Origin: Verrucomicrobiota bacterium
GTDB taxonomy: Bacteria > Verrucomicrobiota > Verrucomicrobiia > Opitutales > Opitutaceae
DNA length: 64,000 nt
Assembly: GCA_023432225.1 (NCBI GenBank)
Contig: JAEYUW010000002.1
Coordinates: 372,001 to 436,000 of the forward strand
Direction: 5' to 3'
The translations under genes were made by a program, and so were the position numbers. Shown in pieces: positions 1-7,347 of the stretch. The notes beneath the pieces were generated by a model, which saw only the letters and a list, made by a program, of their open reading frames with translations, made no database searches and was not told the origin of the DNA. Within the stretch, counting starts at the first letter, position 1, and each line of letters begins with the position of its first letter.

Positions 1-2
1 CG

Positions 3-593
3 GCGCTCTGCACGTGGGGTCTGCCGCGCGCGACGCCGCTGTTCAACGACATCGATCTGACCGGCATGCGGGAGCTGACGCGCACGCTGCACATCCTGCA
101 CAGCCGCTCGACGTTTACGCGGCAGATCGGGCTGGAGGAGTTTCGGGCGACTTACCTGAAAAACCGCATCGACGACCAGCTGGCCTACTATCGCAAGCAG
201 GAGCGCAAGGCGTTGCCGTTGCTCAAGCGCCTGCGGCTGGGTTTCGCCATCGCCACGATGCTCGCGATCGTGTGCACCGCGCTCTACGCGATCGACCACA
301 CGTTTCACCTGCACCTGTTGAACGAAGGGGGCGAGCAGCTGATCTACGCGTTTTTGCCGATCACTCTGCCGGTGATCGCGGCGGCGTTGATTTCGTTCGT
401 GTCGATCAACGATCTGCAGCGCCGCGTCGCACGTTATCGGGAGATGTGCGCCATCCTCGAGGAAGGCCGCACGCAGCTCGCGCATTCGCCGACGTGGAAC
501 ACACTCGAGCGAGTCGTCTCGCGCATCGAGCGCGCGTTGCTTCAGGAAGTGCTCGAGTGGCACTCGATCACGAGCTTCAGCGAGTCGCATTGA
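3..593 (+). CDS. C-terminal part of a two-TM membrane protein (partial)
   Basis: The frame is open from the window edge to TGA at 591-593, so the true start lies outside the window. The internal ATG at 66 is probably not the start, because the residues before it (ATPLFNDIDLTG and neighbours) read as normal protein. The visible part has a charged helix, two hydrophobic segments (about nt 240-300 and 342-408) separated by a short loop, and a C-terminal amphipathic helix. That layout, an N-terminal domain followed by two TMs and a helix, resembles DUF4231/SLATT-type two-TM modules, but I see no diagnostic motif. Function unknown. Confidence 0.6.
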   Translation, partial: ALCTWGLPRATPLFNDIDLTGMRELTRTLHILHSRSTFTRQIGLEEFRATYLKNRIDDQLAYYRKQERKALPLLKRLRLGFAIATMLAIVCTALYAIDHTFHLHLLNEGGEQLIYAFLPITLPVIAAALISFVSINDLQRRVARYREMCAILEEGRTQLAHSPTWNTLERVVSRIERALLQEVLEWHSITSFSESH

Positions 594-713
594 GCGCGCC
601 GGACGGCGAGTGTTTGCCGTCGCTCCTGTTTTTTATCACCGGCGCGGCGTGGCGGCAGACGCGGCCTCGATTTCATCGAGAGACGCTGTTCGGGTTGTGC
701 GAATAGCTTTTCT

Positions 714-1030
714 TTAGAGCGTTCCGGCGTTCGCTCGTCGTTTCAATTCGGCGTCTGGATCATCGCCGGGTTCCAAACCCATTTTCTCATTTGGCCTCCG
801 CTTCAATTCAGCGTCCGGGGCATCGTCTGCTCCGGGAGCGATTGCCTCGTTCGGTCTCGCGAAAAACCAGAGGGCGGCACCGAGGGGAAAGGTGAATGCG
901 ACCAGAGCGCCAATCAAAACTCCAGAGCGCCCCCCCTTCGTCTCGCGTCCCGAAACGCCCACACGACATTGGCGAGCCAGAGGACCATGGCCGCCATCGT
1001 CAGCAACTGCAGGGAAAGCACGGGGTTCAT
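714..1030 (-). pseudogene. Small PLDc_N-like membrane protein, frameshifted at a C7 tract
   Basis: From ATG at 1030 the protein begins MNPVLSLQLLTMAAMVLW and continues through NVVWAFRDARRRG. It then hits a run of seven C on the plus strand (930-936), where the frame breaks and a TGA follows shortly. The downstream frame continues the same protein logically: RSGVLIGALVAFTFPLGA, then an FARP turn and a hydrophilic tail ending at TAA 714-716. Helix - WAFRDARxRG - SG helix - P - helix - FRP is the familiar layout of phospholipase-D-nuclease N-terminal-like small membrane proteins. Five or eight G on the coding strand would restore the frame; seven does not. This is either a real mutation or a homopolymer sequencing error. 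The tail carries two imperfect copies of a DAELKRR-coding module. Confidence 0.6.
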
Positions 1031-1053
1031 AGTTATTCCGCCACCATTTGAGG

Positions 1054-1554
1054 TCAGACTCTGCCGTGCTTTGCACCGACGTTGTGTATGCCGACTGGAT
1101 CGGCCTCGTTCTTCTTTCTGTCGTCTTCCTCTGCCTGCAACTTCCGCTGCACTTCTTCCATTTGCGCCTTCCGCTCGAACTCAACGCGCTTCTCAGTCAC
1201 GACGGAGTTCGCAATTCCCGAACTGCCACGCCCGGCGATAAAGAACCCAACTGCGCAGCCAGCGATATAGGTGGCAATCGCCGCAATCCGGGCGGTGCGG
1301 ACGGAAGCCAGACCGCCGATGAACTCGACAGCGTAGATCAGGCAATACGCGATATTCAGAACGGCGAAGCCGAACACAAAAGAACGAATCACACCGGCAT
1401 CGCTAACCGTAGGAGCCGGAAGCTCATCGATACGGACGGTCACCGCCCCGATGACACTCCAAGCGACCCACGCGGACACGAGGCAAACGGCATTGAACGG
1501 GACGCGCAGCAACTCCCACTTCTTGATGCGCTGGCGTATTTCAGGTGCGGTCAT
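1054..1554 (-). CDS. Small multi-TM membrane protein of unknown function
   Basis: About 166 aa starting MTAPEIRQRIKKWELLRVP. The start at 1554 is preferred because a GGCGGAAG purine run lies just upstream and the longer frame overlaps the preceding gene. Hydrophobic segments lie at about residues 20-40, 57-80 and 88-108; the C-terminal third is a highly charged helix (EFERKAQMEEVQRKL, then EEDDRKKNEA), probably cytoplasmic coiled coil. It belongs to a row of three same-strand small membrane genes, each preceded by a related leader of about 30 bp. No family recognised. Confidence 0.6.
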   Translation of the reverse strand: MTAPEIRQRIKKWELLRVPFNAVCLVSAWVAWSVIGAVTVRIDELPAPTVSDAGVIRSFVFGFAVLNIAYCLIYAVEFIGGLASVRTARIAAIATYIAGCAVGFFIAGRGSSGIANSVVTEKRVEFERKAQMEEVQRKLQAEEDDRKKNEADPVGIHNVGAKHGRV

Positions 1555-1595
1555 TTTCTTCCGCCGACGTTTGAGCTCAGCCACGGAGGGCAGAG

Positions 1596-1955
1596 TCAAC
1601 TTCCTGGAGTTGGTTGTGGGGATTGAATCGACTCTTCCTCTGCGGAAACGTAGTCGAGTCCCAGCGGACTGAACCTTCCGACCACGCGAATCGCCAAATA
1701 GGAAAAGAACCACGCGCAGCCGCCGAAGCATGCGGCGAAAATTGGCATCATGATGATCGCGGAAACCAAGCCCATGACGCCAGTGACATGGCTATCGCCG
1801 ACGCTCACGGTCTTCGCTCCGAACAACGCAGCGATTCCACAGAGCAGAAAGAACGGGATGAAGACCGAGAGCGAAATCACAAAGATCAGCTTAAACAACG
1901 AGCCTGCTTTGATTCTTCTTATCTTTGCGTGACGGATGACTTCGGGAGACGACAT
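1596..1955 (-). CDS. Small two-TM membrane protein of unknown function
   Basis: 119 aa, beginning MSSPEVIRHAKIRRIK. The start at 1955 is chosen because a GAGGAAAG ribosome binding site sits about 4 nt upstream; a Met 11 codons earlier (1988) is an alternative. Two strongly hydrophobic segments (about residues 21-45 and 60-92) are joined by a polar loop; the second could form a pair of helices. The C-terminus is acidic then Pro-rich. It is the first gene of the small-membrane-protein array and has no recognisable domain. Confidence 0.6.
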   Translation of the reverse strand: MSSPEVIRHAKIRRIKAGSLFKLIFVISLSVFIPFFLLCGIAALFGAKTVSVGDSHVTGVMGLVSAIIMMPIFAACFGGCAWFFSYLAIRVVGRFSPLGLDYVSAEEESIQSPQPTPGS

Positions 1956-2359
1956 GGACTTTCCTCGCCGATCAGCTTTTTTCGGCATCAGACAAAACCA
2001 CAGAAGTCGCGGGCCCGCACGCGGTGGTTTCGATCGAGTGTCTGTTCTTCGACGGGCGGGTTGTAAAGTATGGTTTTGAGCGGGCGTTGCACTGCCGATT
2101 AAAGCCGCGGGACGCGGCATCGGCCACGTTGCGAGGCATACTGGTCACTGGTCCGATCCGATTTGCGGAGTAGACCGTCTTGGCGACGACCGCGAATTTC
2201 GTGCCGTGGCCCCGATGGCTAGCGTCCGACCGCGCTCCGTTTCCCTGCGGAGAAGCGCTTCTCGTAAATGCTTTGGTCCGAAGAATCCGTCTTGGTTGCC
2301 AAGTCGTGTGAATTTTCCGGGCGAACCGGGCGTCTTATCACCGGTCCAATTAACTCACG
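1956..2359. other. Intergenic stretch, no gene supported
   Basis: About 400 bases between divergent genes: the minus-strand small membrane proteins and the plus-strand exported protein at 2360. It must hold both promoters, but I see no convincing -35/-10 pair, hairpin terminator or RNA. ORFs in it are Arg/Ser-rich shadows without a start signal. Confidence 0.4.
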
Positions 2360-2932
2360 ATGAACACCCGCACTGTCTCTCTTTTCGCTTTGGGCGCGGC
2401 GTCGCTTTTCGGCGCTGGCGTCGGCGTTCTTGCCGCGGATGCGCCGGTCGCTGCGCCGGTCGAACCCGCTCCCGTGGTCGGCGAGTCCTCGCCGCGCCTC
2501 GACCGCATCATCTACTCCGGTCAGTTGCCGAGCGTCGCGCAGCTTACGCAGACCGCCAAAGCGCAAGGCCTCACGGTTGCGAATATCACGCAAACGGCGA
2601 ACGAAGTCGCCGTGACTTATCGCTTGCAGGACAACTCCACGCGCACCGTTTCGTATCAGCTCCTGCCGACGAACGCCGATGGCACGGCCGCCGTCGAGCC
2701 GCCGCCCGGAAACGTCGCCGTGGCGGTGACGCCCGCGCCGGTGCAAGTCGTCGAAGTAACTGAACCCGCGCCGACCGTCGTCTACCGGTATCGCTACGCT
2801 GATCCGTTCTACTACGACCCGTTCTATTGGGGGCCGCGCGCGCCGGTTTCGGTGCACCTCGGTTTCGGTTTCAGCAGCCATCGCTACGGTGGCTACTACG
2901 GTGGTCACCACCATCACGGCCGTCGCTGGTAA
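2360..2932 (+). CDS. Exported hypothetical protein with His-rich C-terminus
   Basis: 190 aa. Residues 1-26 are a Sec signal peptide (MNTRTVSLFALGAASLFGAG, cleavage near VLAA-DAP). The middle is Ala/Pro/Val-rich with repeated APV motifs. The last 50 residues are aromatic and His-rich (YRYRYADPFYYDPFYWGPR, then a GGYYGGHHHHGRRW end). This is typical of small periplasmic or surface proteins whose tail may bind metal or cell-wall polymers; that role is inferred. It is followed 27 bp later by a lipoprotein gene on the same strand, so the two may be co-transcribed. Confidence 0.75.
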   Translation: MNTRTVSLFALGAASLFGAGVGVLAADAPVAAPVEPAPVVGESSPRLDRIIYSGQLPSVAQLTQTAKAQGLTVANITQTANEVAVTYRLQDNSTRTVSYQLLPTNADGTAAVEPPPGNVAVAVTPAPVQVVEVTEPAPTVVYRYRYADPFYYDPFYWGPRAPVSVHLGFGFSSHRYGGYYGGHHHHGRRW

Positions 2933-2959
2933 ACACGAATTTCTGAACCGCTCACCCAG

Positions 2960-3484
2960 ATGAACTCCCTCAAAATCTCTGCTGCCGTGCTCAGTCTCGG
3001 CGCGTTGCTATTCACGGGTTGCGTCGGCACGGGGCCCAATACGCAACAAGGCGCCGTTGCCGGCGGCGCGCTCGGCGCTCTCGCGGGTGCCATCATCGGC
3101 AACAACTCCGGCAGCGGCAACGCCGCGAGCGGCGCGCTGATCGGCGCGGCTGTCGGCGCAGTCGCCGGCGGCACGATGGGCAACGCCGCCGACCATCAAC
3201 GCGGCACGCTCTACGGCAACTACGACCAAGCCTACGCCTCGCGCGTCGAGACGGTGTCCGCTCCGCCGCCGATGCCTGTCGCGCCGCAAGTGCGGGAAGT
3301 CGTCGTCGCCGCGCCGTCTTCCGAGGCGGTGTGGGTGCCCGGTTACTGGAGCTACCGCGGGCGCGGCTACGTGTGGGTGTCCGGACATTGGGAAATGCCG
3401 CCACCGCATCATCGCAGCTACGTCGTCGGTCACTGGGAACGGCGCGGGCATCGCACCTACTGGGTCGAGAGTTATTGGCGCTGA
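2960..3484 (+). CDS. Glycine-zipper lipoprotein with YXWGXW-type repeats
   Basis: 174 aa lipoprotein. The lipobox is LLFTGC with the lipidated Cys at residue 21. Residues 31-77 form a glycine zipper (GAVAGGALGALAGAIIGNN, then a second GAAVGAVAGG block), the membrane-embedding module of SlyB/OmpA-associated small lipoproteins. The C-terminal half holds three YXWGXW-like repeats: VWVPGYWSYRGRGYVW, VSGHWEMPPPHH and VVGHWERRGHRTYWVESYW. Such proteins usually sit in the outer membrane and are linked to envelope stress. The start is clear because signal peptide and lipobox follow directly. Confidence 0.85.
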   Translation: MNSLKISAAVLSLGALLFTGCVGTGPNTQQGAVAGGALGALAGAIIGNNSGSGNAASGALIGAAVGAVAGGTMGNAADHQRGTLYGNYDQAYASRVETVSAPPPMPVAPQVREVVVAAPSSEAVWVPGYWSYRGRGYVWVSGHWEMPPPHHRSYVVGHWERRGHRTYWVESYWR

Positions 3485-3500
3485 GGCGGCGCGCGCCGGA

Positions 3501-3523
3501 GTAGGGCCGGCTTCAGCCGGCCC
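3501..3523. repeat. GTAGGGCCGG hairpin repeat (REP-like), copy 1
   Basis: GTAGGGCCGGCTTCAGCCGG followed by CCC: a palindrome headed by GTAGGG, just after the lipoprotein gene. It has an inverted partner at 3739-3762 and relatives at 22587-22654. Confidence 0.75.
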
Positions 3524-3537
3524 AATTCCGCAGAAAA

Positions 3538-3684
3538 ATTCACCACGGACTACACAGATTACACGGATGGAATTATTTCAGGGGAATTTTCTCTCCATTT
3601 TCGTTCACCTGCTAGTGGAAACGGCTCCGCTGCCGGGGTCTTGAACTATCCGTGCCCTCCGTGAAATCGGTGGTTTCAACTGCT
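3538..3684. repeat. Element with inverted CCACGG/ACACGGATGG ends
   Basis: The left end reads CACCACGGACTACACAGAT then TACACGGATGG (to about 3570). The right end (about 3648-3682) is its imperfect reverse complement (TATCCGTGCCCTCCGTG, then TCGGTGG). It is nested between the two GTAGGGCCGG hairpins. A roughly 145-bp non-coding cassette with inverted ends suggests a small non-autonomous mobile repeat. Confidence 0.5.
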
Positions 3685-3738
3685 GTTTTCCGGTTGAACG
3701 CGACGCAGCGGACGAAATCTCGCGAGCGTGAATCGTTC

Positions 3739-3762
3739 GGGGCCGGCTGAAGCCGGCCCTAC
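3739..3762. repeat. GTAGGGCCGG hairpin repeat, inverted copy 2
   Basis: Reverse complement of the element at 3501-3523 (GGGGCCGGCTGAAGCCGGCC then CTAC). Its outer end provides the TAG stop codon (3759-3761) of the minus-strand beta-helix gene. Confidence 0.75.
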
Positions 3763-6047
3763 TTTTGCTCCGAGGGCGTCGGCTCCCAACGAATGCATCC
3801 GAGAATGAGCGGCTTCGCGGCGGCGGTCTCGGTGCGTTCGATCCGCACCTCGGCGCCGGCCCCGGCTTTGAAAGGGAAACGTCCGAGCGTTAGCCAACCG
3901 TTTTGGTCCGACGCAGGAATCGAGACGGCTGTGCGCCCGCCGGCGTGTTCGACGATGCACGTCGCGCCGGCGCTGGCGGCGCTCTGCCACACGCTGACCT
4001 CGTAGTCACTGTCGCGTGGCAACACGGGCGACCACGATGCCGCAGCCGCGGGACTCGTGGACGCGTGCGCGGCGTTCAACGGGCCTCCTGTGGCGGAGTC
4101 GGCTGGTTGCCAGTCGCCGCTCAGTCGTTGGAACGCAGTGCTCGTGGTCTCGAAGAGCAGCGCTCGCGGGGTGAAGTAGTTTTTTGCGACGGTGAAACTT
4201 GGCTCTATGCCGACGTTCGCGCGGATTCGTGCGATGGTCGCGGCATGTGCAGTGGCGCCGAGCGCCAGCGCCGGCTCGACGATGTTGTCCTTGCCGTCGT
4301 TGCGCCACGCATCGGTGTCAGCGAAATTCGTCACGACGCGGTTGTGCTGGATGTTCGGGTTCCAGATGAAGAGCCAGCGGATGGCATCGGTCACGATGTT
4401 GTGGTGCGCGTGGACGCCGCTCGTGAACTGGTCGAGGTAGAGTGCGCCGCCGGCTTTCGTGTGCGCGTCGGGCGGGCGCATGTGTGTGACGAGGTTGTGC
4501 GCGATTTCGGAGCCGGGCATCGCGTCGGTCGTGTAGATACCGCCGCCGTCGTCGAGCCGACGCATGTAGTTCGAGACGAGATTGTGTGTGATGACGTTCG
4601 CGCGTGAGTCGGCGGGCGCGGCGGGATTACCCCAGCCCCAACCCTGGCTGATGCCGGTGTAGGGCACGTTGACGATCTCATTGTGCGTGATGAGCGACGC
4701 GTCCGTGTAGTAGCCGAGGATCGCGACCGAGCCGAAGTAATCCTCGCCGATATGAGCGAGAAAGTTGTTCGCGATGCGATTGCGCCGTGGAAAAAGGCGA
4801 GGGAAGAGCGGCCGCGCGGCGTCTTCGCCAAACTCGATACCGCCCGCGGCGAGGTCGAAGAACGAGTTCCCTTCGATGACGTTGTCGTTGCCGCCGTGTG
4901 TGAACATCACGCCGGTGCCGCCGAGGCGCGCGAAGCGGCAGCCGCGAATCACGATGCGGTCGGCCGTGAACGCTTGAAACGCAGCCGGCACGCGGTCCTT
5001 GCGCTGGTTGTGGCGGTATTGCGAGTTGACCGCCGTCGCCGGATCGGCGGGCACGAGCGAGTTCGCCTGCACGTCGACGAAGCCGACGCGGTTGGGCCGC
5101 GTCCAGCCAGTGTAGGCGAAGGTGAGACCTTCGAACCGCAGGTGCTGCACGGGCGCGTCGAGCCGGCCCTCGAGCACGATGAGGCTTTCGAGCTCGGGGC
5201 GGATGATTTCGGCGCGCGCGACGTCTTCGTCTGCGCGTGGCAGATAGCGCAAGAGGCCGCGGATGCGATCGAGATAGAATTCTCCCGGCGCATCCAGAAA
5301 CTCGGGCGCGTTCTCCAGCCAATAGCTCCGGCCGAGATAAACGCGGTCGCCTTGCGGCTGCTTCGTGACGGCGTCCCATTCGGGCTCGGCGATCACGGCG
5401 CGGACGAAATCCGGGCGGCCTGAGTCGGCGACGCGCGCGATGCGCAGGCGCTTGTGCATCCAGGCGATCAGGACAGACACTTCGATCTCGTTTGGCCGCA
5501 TCGTGAGGCCGGTAAGCAAATCGCGCGGCAGGTCGAAGCCGTCGGCCTGCTTCTCGTCGGCGAGTTTGAGCATGCGGCCGGCGTTCGGCGTGCGCGCGCG
5601 GATGGCGCGTCGTCCGTCGATCCAGAGTTGGCGGAAATCCACCTCTGAGCCCACCGTGGCGTGGAAGGATTTATTGGCGTGGTCGCGCTCCCAACCGGTG
5701 ACTCGTCGCCCGCCGCTGACGATGACCTCCGCCCCGGAAGCGGCGCGATAGACAACGTCGTGGCCGTTGCGGCCCGAGTCCTCGGGCTCGAAGCGAATCG
5801 GTGCGGCAAGTTCGTAAGTGCCGGCGGCGATTTCCACGACGATATCGCCGCGTAGTTCGTTGGCCTCGAGGTCGCGGCGAACGGCTTGCCGCGCGCGATC
5901 GATCGTGGCGAAGGGCGCGGTTGCGGTGCCGTCGTGCATGTCGTCACCGCGGGGCGCGGGCGCGACGTAGTAAGTGCGCCCGACGTCCGCCGTCAGTCGG
6001 CCGGCAAGCAACACGGCGAGACAGGCGAGCAGCACGTGCGCTTTCAT
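3759..6047 (-). CDS. Secreted GH141-like right-handed beta-helix enzyme with C-terminal golvesin-like domain
   Basis: 762 aa with a signal peptide (MKAHVLLACLAVLLAGRLTA). The N-terminal region has the layout of GH141 and related beta-helix proteins: TATAPFATIDRARQAVRR near residue 44, an ISGG-like VIVSGGRRVTGW, then FRQLWIDGRRAIRARTPN. The central several hundred residues are parallel beta-helix rungs (NVIEGNSFFDL, RIANNFLAHIGEDYFG, DDGGGIYTTDA). The last ~110 residues (WSPVLPRDSDYEVSVWQSA, then GWLTLGRF and ILGCIRWEP) look like a golvesin/Xly CBD-type beta-sandwich. GH141 includes alpha-L-fucosidases and xylanases; the substrate here is unknown. The ATG overlaps the upstream MFS stop by 4 nt, so the two are translationally coupled. 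A longer apparent reading frame merely reads antisense-like sequence through the MFS gene. Confidence 0.75.
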   Translation of the reverse strand: MKAHVLLACLAVLLAGRLTADVGRTYYVAPAPRGDDMHDGTATAPFATIDRARQAVRRDLEANELRGDIVVEIAAGTYELAAPIRFEPEDSGRNGHDVVYRAASGAEVIVSGGRRVTGWERDHANKSFHATVGSEVDFRQLWIDGRRAIRARTPNAGRMLKLADEKQADGFDLPRDLLTGLTMRPNEIEVSVLIAWMHKRLRIARVADSGRPDFVRAVIAEPEWDAVTKQPQGDRVYLGRSYWLENAPEFLDAPGEFYLDRIRGLLRYLPRADEDVARAEIIRPELESLIVLEGRLDAPVQHLRFEGLTFAYTGWTRPNRVGFVDVQANSLVPADPATAVNSQYRHNQRKDRVPAAFQAFTADRIVIRGCRFARLGGTGVMFTHGGNDNVIEGNSFFDLAAGGIEFGEDAARPLFPRLFPRRNRIANNFLAHIGEDYFGSVAILGYYTDASLITHNEIVNVPYTGISQGWGWGNPAAPADSRANVITHNLVSNYMRRLDDGGGIYTTDAMPGSEIAHNLVTHMRPPDAHTKAGGALYLDQFTSGVHAHHNIVTDAIRWLFIWNPNIQHNRVVTNFADTDAWRNDGKDNIVEPALALGATAHAATIARIRANVGIEPSFTVAKNYFTPRALLFETTSTAFQRLSGDWQPADSATGGPLNAAHASTSPAAAASWSPVLPRDSDYEVSVWQSAASAGATCIVEHAGGRTAVSIPASDQNGWLTLGRFPFKAGAGAEVRIERTETAAAKPLILGCIRWEPTPSEQK

Positions 6048-7264
6048 GTGGCGGAATCGGTCGTGAGCCGCGGTTGCGCGCGCCAGAGCATCAGCGCGGC
6101 GAGCGGGTGCAGGCAGGCGAGGCCGACAAAAACCGGAACGTAACCTGCGCGCTCGATGAGCGGACCGGCCGCGAGATTGAGGAGCATGCCGCCACTCGCG
6201 CCGACCGCGCCGAGCAGACCGGCGATGGTGGCCGCGGAGGTTTTCGGAAACACGTCGGCGACGAGCAGGCCTTGGCCGAAGAACCAGATTTGGCAGACGA
6301 TCGCGACGAGCGAGATCAACACGAGCGCCCAAGTGATCGAAGGTGCGAAGGTCGTGAAAGCTCCCACCGGTGCGAATGCCGCCGCCGCGGCGAACATCGT
6401 TACTCGCACCCGCACGGGCGAGTGACCGCGGCCGACGAAGAAGTCGGTCGTGCGGCCCGTGGCCATGACCGCGGCCGAGGCGACGAACGAAGGGATCCAC
6501 CCGATCCAGCCGAGCTGCGGAAGCGAGACGCCGAGGCGTTCCTGCAGGTAGCCCGGCAGCCAGAACAGGTGAAAATACCAGACGGGGTCCGTGAGCGCGC
6601 GCGCGGCGAGCAACAGCCACACGCGACGATCGGCGAGGATTTCACGCATCGTCGGCGGCTCCGGCGCGGCTTCGGCTTCGCCGGGGAGTGGCGGCGGGTT
6701 GCGATCAGCGGCCCACCACACCAGCGCGAGCGCGATGCCCGCGATCCCGGGGATGATGAACGCGAGGTGCCAGCTCCACCAACCCGTGAGCGCGGCGACG
6801 AGCGGCGGTGCGAGGATGGCGCCGACGGTGGTGCACGGGCTCAGCAAACTCCACGCGAAGGCGCGGCGCTCCTTGGGGAACCACGTCATCATCACGCGCT
6901 GGATGGCGGGAAACGCTCCGGGCTCGGCGGCGCCGAGCAGCGCGCGTGCGCCCGCCAGTTGGCCGAAGCCCGTGGCGAGGCCGCTGAGAATATTCGCCAG
7001 GGACCAAACACCCGTGAATGCAGCGAGACTGATGCGCGTGCCGAAGCGATCCACCAACCGTCCGCTCACGATGTAGAACACGATGTAAGGCCCCATGAAC
7101 GCGGTCACGAGCCACGAGTAATGCGTGTCGGTGAGCGTGAGCTCGTCCTTCAGCGTCGCCTTGAGAATCGAGAGGGTTTGGCGGTCGAGGTAGTTGAGCA
7201 GGCCGATGCCGAACAAGAGGGCGAGCAGCAACCAGGCGCGACGGCTGGGACGGGGAAGGGTCAT
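6044..7264 (-). CDS. MFS transporter, ACS/hexuronate (ExuT-like) family
   Basis: 406 aa, about 12 TM segments. After TM1 comes NYLDRQTLSILKATLKDEL, the signature of the anion:cation symporter family (hexuronate, galactonate and similar sugar acids). Later landmarks are GRLVDRFGTR in loop 2-3 and WFPKERRAFAW between TM4 and TM5. The start at 7264 was chosen because the hydrophobic TM1 follows at once; upstream in-frame residues are Arg/Pro-rich noise. A palindromic operator at 7330-7347 lies 66 bp upstream, next to the LacI gene, so transcription is probably LacI-controlled. It likely imports a sugar acid or oligosaccharide released by the neighbouring enzymes. Confidence 0.85.
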   Translation of the reverse strand: MTLPRPSRRAWLLLALLFGIGLLNYLDRQTLSILKATLKDELTLTDTHYSWLVTAFMGPYIVFYIVSGRLVDRFGTRISLAAFTGVWSLANILSGLATGFGQLAGARALLGAAEPGAFPAIQRVMMTWFPKERRAFAWSLLSPCTTVGAILAPPLVAALTGWWSWHLAFIIPGIAGIALALVWWAADRNPPPLPGEAEAAPEPPTMREILADRRVWLLLAARALTDPVWYFHLFWLPGYLQERLGVSLPQLGWIGWIPSFVASAAVMATGRTTDFFVGRGHSPVRVRVTMFAAAAAFAPVGAFTTFAPSITWALVLISLVAIVCQIWFFGQGLLVADVFPKTSAATIAGLLGAVGASGGMLLNLAAGPLIERAGYVPVFVGLACLHPLAALMLWRAQPRLTTDSAT

Positions 7265-7329
7265 GCGGGGTGTTTCGCGGGGTGAGCGGAAAGTGAACGC
7301 GGCGCTGCCGGTGCGGGCGAAGCGTCGTT

Positions 7330-7347
7330 CGCTGAAATTGTTCAGCG
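7330..7347. promoter_or_regulatory. Putative LacI operator O1 upstream of the MFS gene
   Basis: CGCTGAAATTGTTCAGCG, a palindrome with perfect 7-bp arms. It overlaps the LacI stop codon and precedes the MFS-beta-helix pair. It matches the operators at 8381, 14563 and 16142. Confidence 0.7.

Noticed and set aside
714..1955. Integron cassette array with attC sites
   Set aside because: The shared leader does not show the paired RYYYAAC/GTTRRRY core sites, and no integrase is in the window; kept only as cassette-like.
6048..6620. Apparent fusion of the beta-helix enzyme with a longer N-terminus
   Set aside because: The extra 191 residues are an out-of-frame reading of the MFS gene, whose TM segments are clear; the signal peptide starts at 6047.
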